This document shows positions 34,515-44,950 of a stretch of DNA of 64,000 nucleotides, piece by piece. Made by a program: the position numbers and the translations under genes. Positions within the stretch are counted from its first letter, which is position 1; every line of letters starts with the position of its first letter. A model generated the notes under the pieces. The model had not been told where the DNA came from. It saw only the letters and a program-made list of their open reading frames with translations, and searched no databases. This stretch comes from Malachius bipustulatus. Its lineage: Eukaryota; Arthropoda; Insecta; Coleoptera; Melyridae. The stretch is from positions 22,751,144 through 22,815,143 of the forward strand of contig OU342634.1 of NCBI GenBank assembly GCA_910589415.1. The letters run 5' to 3'.

Positions 34515-35003
34515 AAAAGCCATAATATTTCGAAAGTTAAAAGTGTTTTGCGGAAAATTTGGGCAAAATTTGTTAGTTATTCACCAAATATAATGTCAGT
34601 TACGTAAGAAACGAATTTTTTTCTACAGATGGCCAAAAATTTATAACTTTTGAAATTTTAAATTTTTGCTCATTTTTCTCAACGTAATTTGGAACTTCAA
34701 ATATTTTGACTGCAATATTAGTTAATATTGTTTATAGCAATTAGAAAAATTAATTAATATAAACTGACACCAGGAGCGAATTTCTGAATCAAACTTAAGT
34801 CATATTTTTATATTTCCAGTGCAAAGCGTATTCAACGCGAAGATAACATCATACAAATTCTTCTTACTTTACAAATTCATTCACCTGTATAGAAAACATT
34901 TTTTTTTTCAAGACTGACATTACACATGGTAAATATCAAATGATTTTTTTTTGCCCAAATTCCCGCAAAACACTTTTAATTTTAGAAATATTGTGGTTTT
35001 TGT
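34515..35003. repeat. Decayed inverted repeat, probably an old MITE
   Basis: About 90 bp at 34515-34605 match the reverse complement of 34913-35003, including TTAAAAGTGTTTTGCGG and TAATGTCAGT. Similarity outside these arms is weak but may reach 34450 and 35140, where CATCCTGTATA resembles a MITE end. Confidence 0.55.
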
Positions 35004-35140
35004 AATTTCGAAGTTTAGAAATAAACATAATATGGTGCAAACTTTTTGGCGGGCACAAACGCAAGATTTGTAGCAACTCTCATGTAGTTCATGGAGTTTG
35101 TCGATCGGGTTTTGAATCATCCTGTATATCATTAGGCATT

Positions 35141-38100
35141 TCAAACGTTATAATTTTTACTTCTAACTCCCGACGAAGCCGTTTTTTTTTTAAGCCGATG
35201 GAATTAAAATGGTGCTTTAATAGTACCTATATTAAAGTATGAGTGGATATTAAGGTCTTTAGAACACGCGCGAGTGTTTTTAATAAGACCCGTTATCTAT
35301 AAATACCCATGGTAAATGGGTATTTTCTGATTTTATATATATCTATAAACACTTCAGGCTAGTTTTTATTGGTACCTACATTTTGAAGTACCCAATATAT
35401 TGTTGGATATTTGAATAAAGATTTTCAAATATCTGTCAGTAATTATTTTGGTTGGTAGTTCCGGTTGGAAAAATAATTAAAAAGTTGACATAAGGCATTG
35501 TTGATCGACACGTTTCTCCGGTTACGGTTTACGGTGGTGTTGCCCAGGGTAACTTTAATACACGCGCGTGATTTCATTTTGGGTTTAAACACGTTCAGGC
35601 GTTTTTAACTAAGCATTTTAGGTTACCAATAATACAAAATGATGTTATTATAGATGATGCACCTTGAACAACATAATAACATTTTAATCCTTCAGTTTAA
35701 ATTGAGAATATTGAGATTAATAATTTTTATGGTCAAATCCATCCAAACCCAGTCAAGCACACGTATCTACTGGTTCTGCACAAATAGAGTAATTATTCTT
35801 TGTCAATACGTAGTAATGAGAGCATGTATCGGGGTTCGAGTAAACAATTGCTGATATGTTCTATTTCCAGAAGGATGCATCAGATCCATCCTTAGATTCA
35901 ATTCCAATATGTATACATATTAGACAGTCTTGTGTGCAAGACGAGTACACTGAAGTTACTCAGTAAATATTAATTAGTGATTGAAACTCCGTCCCTAAGG
36001 CCTTCGATTCACTCATTATATCTCTCCTTGTAGTTCAGTTATTTAATTTCTATTGTCACAAATAAGTAAATTAGCAGTTTTTTGGAGTAAATACACTCCT
36101 TTCAGTATTGTTTTCGTTGATTCAGCAATAATATACTTAATTTAAGTAGTTGTCTATTCTCTATTAGATTTTAATTGGAGGAAATGTAATAAATTCTGAT
36201 ACCAATACAGATATAACAAAATAAAAAAGAGGAGAAATTACTAAAGGGGGTGATAAATTATTGTGAATGTCCTTAGAGCCCAATTTGTGAATGAATTATT
36301 GTGAATCTGTCAACCTTGATCATATTTTCATTTAAACTACTCTCCCCCTAGTTTGCGTACCCCCAACTCATGTATGTACATTTTAACGATCACCTGCTGT
36401 TTTATATACACCATGCATGTATCTAATTTCTTACTTGTATAATGTACACACACAAAATAATTATTGTGCATGCAATAGGTCATTCACTATAGAAATGTGT
36501 AATGATGAAATAATATCATCAATTATTCATCAATAAAAATCCTGTATTTATAAACCGATAAGATTTGAAAATTTTTATCCGTCGACTAAAGACCCAATAT
36601 ATAAACTTAAACTATAATGCTTTAACTCTTTTCTGAAAAACTCTTTTCGCATGTTTCAAGAGTTTAGCTGAACTTTATTCTCAACCCTCCGAAACAACCA
36701 CCGGATGGATTAAGAAAGTTTTAAAGAAACTGCCAACAGGGCATCTTGAAGAGTGTGTCTGTTCCCATATTTCCATCAGCAGGAATTGCAGAAACTCTTG
36801 TCTCTTGTTAATACGAAGTGAGGCCCGTGTTGAGGTTTTTGTCGCGTCTTCGAACTAAATTACAACGTTGCATTAAAGCTGCTCGCTGTGGCTTCAGGAT
36901 GGAAGTGACACGAGCACTTTGTAAACTTATTTTTCACGTTTAAAACTTTTAATCTACAAGCAGAAATAAGTTTGCTTGGTCCTTGGCCCTTAATAAGTGC
37001 TTTGTGGCGAACTTATTTTGAATTAATTATTAGTCGTTGGGAGGAAACGGCTGTAGAGTGTGTTGCTGAAATTTCGTGACTATTTTCTAAAACATTAAGT
37101 AGTGGTATAGTAGTTATTACTATTTAAACTTTACTCGTGTAAATTCCCTTGCCTAAAAGTTTCGCAGCACTCCTTGCAAGTCTTTATTTGCATAAGTACT
37201 TTGCTTGCAACAAAATTATAAGCACTTAAAATTATAAGATGTTGTCTGATTATTCATTTTATAATTTACAAATTCTAAAAGAGTAGCATTGTAGATATAC
37301 AAAAATTAACCCCTACTTAGGCTAGGAAAACCTATACTTGACTTGTTCCCATCACATTATCCTTTATGATGGGGTGGTGGATGGTCTCTAAACGATTAGC
37401 AGTCGATAAGGATTACTCAATTTTTTTTTCGCTCACATTAGTGATCTAAAAATTAACTTGTTGTGATTTCGAGTTACCATTTATTTTAAAGTAGACAGTA
37501 ACTTTAAAACATTGAACAGGCAAAACTATAGCCATTATTGCCATTAATTCAGTTTTACAGTAAAATAAAATAGTCCTTTCTCTATTATATGAAATGCAAA
37601 TGCATACATTGATTTATTTCGTTCATATACAGACATTATATTTATAAAAAAAAACTTTTTTTTCACAAGATATATTGCAAGAGCATAAATAATGGAAAGT
37701 GTTAATAGAATTATTACTGGTCCTATTCAACGTACGTTCCAACCTTGTTGCGGACACTTCCATCTTTCATATTATTCCTATAATGCTCATCTTATCTATA
37801 CAATAATCTAATCTCTTATACATGGTTAGGACTTGCCCGACATCTTGAAGAAATAATTATTCGCGAACTAGCAAAACGTGGGCCTGTCTTTTAATTCCTA
37901 ACTCCGCCTATACATATAATGTTGCCCACTTTTCCTTAATGGCTTCCGCGACAAGGTGGTACAATAACTCAAGCTATCGCTCTCTATATTTTTTAAAGAT
38001 TTTTCGTACGTTTCTCCATTAAATGTTACTCCTTTTAATACGACGTCTTTCTTCTTAACCCGTCCTGACCGTAGTATTTTCTGCATCTCATGTAGCATGG

Positions 38101-39762
38101 TGGAATATTGTTAAAGTTACGATAACAATGAAAGAAACAAAAAAGCCTGAACTGACGGAACTAACAAAAAAAAAGTTTAAAAAATCGGATAAAAATTACT
38201 CGAAAAACTAACTGATATCTCGATGACTTGCATAGTTACAAAAGAGCGATTTTCTGTTTTGAACTACTCATAATTTGAAGATTCTAAAAACAAATTTTCA
38301 CGAAAATCGTACTTATAAAAATTGAGGTAAAGTAAAAAAGGTTTATGCATCAGATCATAAGCTCATCATACTTGAATGGGAAACGTTGCATCAGAAATAA
38401 AAACTGTAATTTGTAGGAGTTATACGAGTAGCACTGTCAGCTTGGATATATTAAATTTATCACACGCTCTCAATAATTGTTTTGGAGTGGCGAATTCAGC
38501 TGATCCGAATGGGACTCCCCCAGAAGATGATCCTATTATCCGCCACGGCAGTGGTAGTAGAGAGTATTCCAGGACCCGGACCCTATACCTACCGACTTCC
38601 TGCAGGGCTGAAGCCGCCTCTGAACTGCCGGATTCGGCCGGATCCCGCTGATCGGATCGTGTAATTGCATTTAGTTATTCTTTGTGAAGCGCGGAGTGAG
38701 GGTCGTGTGTCGTTGCCGCTGCCGCTCCTCTTTGACCGAGTCTTTGACTCAGCAGGGCCGCGTACGCTATTCGCACATGTGCTTGCGCTCTGTGTTATGT
38801 TACGACGATGACTTTCGGCGTTTCTAAATGGTGATTGTTTACTTCCTCATTGCGGGATAAGCTTCGTACGCGTATGTGAATGTTGTCAATTAGAAAGCTG
38901 TTTTGGAAATAAGTATGTGTTCGTTTAGTTCTGTTTATAAATAGTATATGACTAATAATTTTTATATAATGATAACGATACCTACTTCTTAGAAAATTTA
39001 AGTTTATTAGGAGTAATGAGGAAATTCCTGGATCCAGAAGTTGTTAAGAGATTTATCAACTCTTATTATTGTTGTAGTCCACAGAGAGTTGTTCAGGAAG
39101 CTCGGCGATCTGTTTGCCTCTGGTTAACGCTTAAATGCGGCACTTAACGGAGTTGGAGAATCAGTCTATCCGATTAGAGTTCAATGAAATATCCAATGGT
39201 AAGAAAAAGTGAAACACAATAATTATTATTGCACTTATTACTTGCTCTCAAAGCAAAATACGCTATAGGTACTCAGGAGGCTGTTCAAAAATATAATATT
39301 AATTAAACAAACGTTATCGGTTCCCCAATACAAGACGATATCGTTAAAATTGTAGGTTCATTCTTTATAGCAAAAATATATCTAAGTAAGTGAAACTGGA
39401 GCTAGTTTTATTTTAAGAACTACGTAAATCCCGTATAATTCCGAGCGTCGGTTCAATATAAAGAATAGTACCCCGCCAGCAATTATATCCTGATTCATGA
39501 GAGCACCCTGTTGGATTGAAATCTTCGCACAAACTATTACCAACGCATCTGTTGAGTGACTTTCATAAAGCATTTGCAGGTTGTTTTTGACAAAAATCGT
39601 AACTCGTGGGGAAACTGATTTTTTAATTGAAACAATCAACTTTGTTTTTTTTTTATTCTTAATAATAATAATTATTACCAAGCGCTACCTACATATTGGG
39701 AAATGAGTTGTTCATGTTCATTTAAAATACTTTTTTATGACTAAACTTGAACGAGATTGAAA
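35141..39762. other. Mostly empty; weak coding candidates at 38376-39147
   Basis: AT-rich with no repeats seen. GC content rises at 36650-36950 and strongly at 38480-38830. The latter block has two overlapping short frames (38376-38651, 38482-38664), and a small ORF follows at 39016. Nothing recognised elsewhere. Confidence 0.35.
39016..39147 (+). CDS. Small ORF of 43 residues, unrecognised
   Basis: It starts MRKFLDPEVVKRFINSYYC and ends before a TAA. The amino-acid composition is protein-like, unlike the AT-driven Lys/Asn/Phe-rich chance frames around it. It lies just downstream of a GC-rich block. A good donor-like sequence (ATG|GTAAGA, near 39198) follows, but no frame runs through to it. 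It may be chance, an exon piece or a decayed gene; no function can be given. Confidence 0.15.
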   Translation: MRKFLDPEVVKRFINSYYCCSPQRVVQEARRSVCLWLTLKCGT

Positions 39763-39985
39763 CTTTTTTGTTAAATCGTTTCATAAAATTGCAATTTTAG
39801 TTTTGAAATGACATTCATTTGGCATTCCGTAAAAGAGACATTATTTACGCAGTTGTGCTAAAAAGTGTCATAAATGACAACGCAAAGCAAGTTTTCCTTA
39901 TAAGCTTCACGATACTGTCATTTTGACAATATAAAATACCAATCTCAATTCATAAATTTATATTTCTTGACGACTTAGAGCACTT
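39763..39985 (+). repeat. Dispersed foldback-repeat arm, copy 1
   Basis: Begins TTTTTTGTTAAATCGTTTCA and ends near TTTCTTGACGACTTA. It is similar to 40078-40290 and to 49262-49520 throughout. No coding capacity. Confidence 0.7.
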
Positions 39986-40077
39986 TTTTACGATTCTCAA
40001 ACTGGACCTTCAATTCGTCTGACAATTTCTGTCGCGTGATTGAAACACTCCCGCATTTTGCAATATCACAAATAATT

Positions 40078-40290
40078 TGTTTTTTTGTTAAATGGTTTCA
40101 TAAAGTTGACATTTTAATTGTCATTTCAGTTTCGAAATAACATTTTTTACGCACGAGTGCTTAAAAGTTTGTTCTTTTGCTAACTAGTCCTGAAAAGTGA
40201 CAAAAATGACAATTAAAAGTCTGTCAATTTCACAATATTCAATACCGATTTCTAAAACTACTATTCATAAATTGTTGTTTCTTGACGACT
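40078..40290 (+). repeat. Dispersed foldback-repeat arm, copy 2
   Basis: Same sequence family and orientation as 39763-39985, with the same TTGTTTCTTGACGACTTA end. The two make a tandem pair of arms with no visible opposite arm nearby. Confidence 0.7.
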
Positions 40291-40698
40291 TAACAAAAAG
40301 GCTTGTATAACGAAAACGCGTTGCAAAAGATGTCTTTCAAGCACTTGACGATAGTCAAACAATAGCTTGTATCTTGTATCAGAAAGAAATAGAAATAGCA
40401 AATTTGTATTGACAAATTTCAAGTAAAAATTTGGCACTCGTTTGTGAAAAGAAAAGTAAGTATGTCATGTATGTTTAACAAACTCTGTTTTCTATTTTTT
40501 AATTAGGACACCTGGTATTGTTAGATACATTTCAGATTATCTGAGAAATCACTCAGAAAGATTTGTTTAAAAACATGTTGACACGCCAATAATAATGGAT
40601 TTACAATAACTCAAAACGGCATTATACTTACTAAACTTGATGGAAATCTGTTTTTTTAATTAATCTAGAGGCTTGCCAAGTTTTTTAGATAAAAAAAA

Positions 40699-41393
40699 CG
40701 CTAGAATGAATTCTTGAAATTTTAATTTGACTATAAAATCGTTAACACTCCTTGACAGCTTCCGATTAAATTAAGAATAGTACCTACCGTTTTGAGAAAT
40801 GGCGAATCTGTTGGCGTGCCCAGATTTTTCTAAGAACATCGCTGTTTCGCATTAGAACCGACACAGAGCAGGGGCAAACTATTTTCTCTTGTTATTTTTT
40901 CAGAAAACTTTCTTTTTCAACTTTTCTCACTGATCGTCAAGGTTGACATTTAATTTAAAAGCCAACTTTTGAATTTTCGGTGATTTTAAATAACAAAATA
41001 ATTGCAATACTTTTTTTAATTATTCAGGTTTTATTTTACATTTTATTAAGCATGCATCATCTCTTTATCAACCCTTGAAATGCTACAATGTGACTCTACT
41101 TAGTGTCATTGAATGTTCTTGGTAAGCTCACAACGTGTACCGAATTTGGTTTTTTTGCTTTATTATAATGACCATATTTTGGGTTTCCCTACACGCCTCT
41201 GCTCTGTGTCGGCTCTTGTGCGAAAATCTTGTATAATGATGATTCGTAAAATTTCGATTTGGCTATTAAATCGTTAAGACTTCACAAGTTTTGATGAAAT
41301 TTATTATAGTACCGTTTCGAGAGCTGACGAATCCAGTGGCGTGTTCATATTTTTTCTGAAAATTCGCTACTATGAATTCTTGAAATTTTATTA
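40699..41393. repeat. Tandem ~130-bp repeat interrupted by a TIR element
   Basis: 40699-40840 and about 41236-41364 are copies in the same orientation (shared: TTTGACTATAAAATCGTTAA against TTTGGCTATTAAATCGTTAA, then AGTACC...CGTTT and GGCGTG). A third partial copy starts at 41365 (TATGAATTCTTGAAATTTTA). The element at 40845-41225 separates the first two. Confidence 0.6.
40845..41225. mobile_element. Small TIR element (381 bp)
   Basis: Left TTTCGCATTAGAACCGACAC, continuing AGAGCAGGGGC, is matched by the reverse complement at 41195-41225 (AGAGCCGACACAGAGCAGAGG). TIRs are about 31 bp with four mismatches. No ORF. It splits a tandem repeat, which confirms insertion. Confidence 0.65.
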
Positions 41394-44300
41394 CTAAAGA
41401 ATTATCAAATATGCCATGAACCTGTTTGTAGTTGTACCTACGTACGTTAGGTCCTATGGTAGGTACATTATTATGTTAGGTATATGTCTCATTTATTTCA
41501 TAATTATAAGCCATTTTTCGTAGGTATATAATTAAAATTATAAGTATTTACATAGGTACCTGTATCTACGTAGGTACCTATACAAATTCCAGAATCGTTT
41601 TTGCTTATAGCAAAAAGCTTTTGATAATAATTACTGCGAATATGCTTATACCTAAATGATTTTTTTTTATACATATTTACATAAAATAAAACGTTGTAGC
41701 TTGGCTTTCAAGCAAATTATACCCAAACACAGAGCCCTCGACAATTGCGTGCATGAATCGAAAGCACCTCTCGCTCGTATGCAGTTGGCTCTGGCACACC
41801 GCCTGCCTGTTGGAAAGCAATATATCAACGCCCGCATATACCCGGATAAAGAGCTCGGGATGAAAAAATGACGAGCTGAAGAGGTTAAAACGAAAAACAG
41901 GCTTGGAGCGTTGTCTCCTGCACAATGGATGCCACAGTTAATTTTCCTTCCAACGTAAATCATTAATTTTCAACAACCCCTTCTACAATATGCTCTAGGT
42001 TTTCAGACTGCGGTAACTAGATAATACATACGGGTTCTTCTTTCATACTTCACTCTATTGTTTTTCGTAGCGTCATTTATTTTTTATTTCATTATGATAT
42101 TTTTCAAATATTGTTCTTTGTAAAAGTGATATCGATGTCCACAATCCGTGTAATTCGACTTGAGAAAAATTCCTCCATGAATGAATTTTTGTTTAAATAA
42201 AATTGACAGTGATATTTTATTTGAATATCAATATTGTCACCTGATATAATGATTTCATCCTGATGTTTTTACAAAAGTAAAGTTTACAAAAATTAAAACC
42301 CCTTCATTCATAAATATCTACAGTGTACCATGAACAAAGAGAAGAGAAACATCAGGTTCTTAAAAAGTGTCCAAACCTCAATCCACCCCCAACAAGATGA
42401 AACGTTGTGTAATTTATGTTACACACTACACACATTTCAAAGATGTCAATGGTTTGAAAATCCACAATGGTAACTTATATCTCAAATTTTCTCGACGAAA
42501 TTATTATACCAATACTCCATACTCCATACCCCAAATTCTTGAGATTTAATCGTCACTCAAAATAATCATCCCAACATTACTGCGTTGTTCTAAGGGAAAC
42601 GGGTGCACTAATGACGTTAGCCATCAAGTATTTATCAAGTATTTATTATTGTTAATTCATTTACTCTAATTAAGAAGTTGTTTTAATTCGCCTTAAAATT
42701 TTCGACGTAAATATCGCTGTAAGTCTTAAAAACACAGCAGTGGGAGGATTTTGAAGTTTTATTTTATAAAATCTGACAGCACAGCATACAAACTCTTAGG
42801 AAAGAAAAAGTAAATAAACTTAATTGAGTAATTACCAACAACGGACGACACAGTTTCAGCGAAAAGAAAAAGCACCCTGTCAAGTCTCATGGCAATCTAG
42901 AACTTTGCAGGGACCTCTAAACTTATACTTACTTGGAACGAAGGAAGCGAGGAAAAGATAAAAGACATGTCCAGTGACCGAGGGGGATCTAGATTGGTGC
43001 GGTCATCCTAGCTTAATTCTTTTCTGGAGTAAAAACTGCTGAGTAATGTCCCACGGTGATGGAGGCAAAGAGCTGTTCTATCTCGTGTTTGTATCGGAGA
43101 TAATGTGTAGTTCCTTGTCAATCGGACAGGGCGACAGCCGGTATTTTTCTTCAGGCCTATCCAGTTAAAATCACTGCATGGATATTAACTTTGGCGGCTC
43201 AGGTGTTTGCATGACTCTTGTGTTTTTAGCCAGAGGGGCCTTGCAAGCTTTTCTTCATCGTTCATTCAACCTTGGGGTTTTATGCTTTAATCGACCACGC
43301 AAATTCATCGATTTACCCAAGACAGTGGCCTATTTTTGTACTACTTCCTTACTTCTGTTGGAAAGCTTCTGGTAGAATTTTATTAAGGAGTTCCTATACA
43401 TTAAACCTGTAAAAACTATCATACTTTATTGGCAAATATTAAATATTGATACTTATTACATATTAAGTATTTAAAATTAAATTTATGAAAACTTACTTGT
43501 ATTTTAGCGAGTGTGGAGTTATCGATACGTCTTCCTCCACCTGTCGTGCATATAGTACACAGTACTTTTAGCGCGCCTGCTTCAAAAAATGCGGTTATTA
43601 ATTATTAAGAATGTCGTAGTACAGTCAATTCGTATATTTAGTATTTATTTATTATCTAAAAATTATGAATTTGTACGTGAAAATAATTATAAAATTGAAA
43701 ACAGAATTAGTTTTATTATGCAAGTAATGCATACTAGGTCGTAGAATAATTAGCAAATAATCGTAGGGAAAAAATGTCAACGTCATCTGCCGTCAATAAT
43801 TATTGTAGAAATAAAATATTTCGACACAGTTGGGCATCGGGCCGGAATGATGAATCTGTTCGCTCGGCAGCAAAATGCGCAGCCGTGGAATCATTGAGCT
43901 GCAATTGCCTTGATACCTCTCTTACTTATACCTCTCTTCCTGTGTTGTCACTTCTCCTTTAGTTTGATGGTTACTTCGTACTTATTTCTCTTAGTTTTGC
44001 TGACTAAATGTGCTTGTAAATGTCCCTGTAAGCACACAAGTCAGATTATTTTATCGCTTATTCATGCGCACTCAATGACATAATTTTTGTTTTATTTAAC
44101 GAAAGTTAATGCGAAAACATATACCTGCGAGCTCTCACCTAAACTATTTTAAAGTTTTCAATTATGTCCAAGGTAACATACCATCCTGTATTAATATACC
44201 AACAATATTTATCGGAAGAGGTCATAACTGATAAGAGAATTTTCAAATTGCCGTTTTGCTGATTTAAGAAATAACTCTGAGAAATTCTAAGCTGACAGTT

Positions 44301-44579
44301 TAACGATTCTGATCAGACATAGCATGAATAAAACGAGAAAAGATTTTCCAGGTCAGTTCAGATCAGATGGGGTCAAGCTAAACTGTTCCCCAATAATGGA
44401 AATTGAAATAAGATAAATTAACCATGGTGCTGACCAGAACCTGACCTGGTCATTTCAAGAGATCATTACGACAGCCAATGACAATGATTCTTTTTAACGC
44501 TCATGCATCTATATTATGTTACTTGGAGATAACTATTATTAAAGTTTATTAAGCGCAAAAGTAATAACACACTATTATA
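41394..44579. other. Intergenic, includes TAGGTACC-rich and GC-richer patches
   Basis: No credible gene. 41434-41582 is unusually rich in TAGGTA/TACCTA words. 42820-43340 is GC-richer without a long frame. 43509-43576 resembles the hairpin edge at 29266-29345. A short imperfect inverted pair, CCAGGTCAG and CTGACCTGG, lies at about 44350 and 44441. Confidence 0.35.
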
Positions 44580-44950
44580 TACAGGATGTCCCAGCTTATT
44601 CAAGTCGGTCTCTGTAGGCCAAACAATGGATTGTTTAAAAAAAATGGAAATTCAAGTACAGGAGCACAATGGCTTTAATTTAAAATTATTTTAGACTATA
44701 CAGAGAGTCCCCTATGAGTTGGTGTTTACATTGAGAAGTTTGTGAGTTGAAAATATGTGAAAATAGCAATTTTTCAAAACATACCAAAATACAAATACAA
44801 GAAAACATAACAAAGGTATTCTGTCATATGGGACACTCTGTATAGTCCAAAATAAATTTAAATTATGACCATTGTGATCCTGTACTTGAATTTGCAAAAA
44901 TCCATCGTTTGACCCACAGAAATCGATTCGACTGAGCTGGGATACCCTTT
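44580..44950. mobile_element. Palindromic MITE (~370 bp)
   Basis: TACAGGATGTCCCAGCTTAT at the left matches, as reverse complement, AGCTGGGATACCCTTTT... at the right (44935-44950). The arms continue inward: AAACAATGGATT with AATCCATCGTTT, and CACAATGG with CCATTGTG. An inner pair, ACTATACAGAGAGTCCC and GGGACACTCTGTATAGT, surrounds the centre. No coding capacity. Confidence 0.75.

Noticed and set aside
35822..35850. GGGTTCGAGT resembling a tRNA T-arm
   Set aside because: No matching A box or foldable cloverleaf around it.
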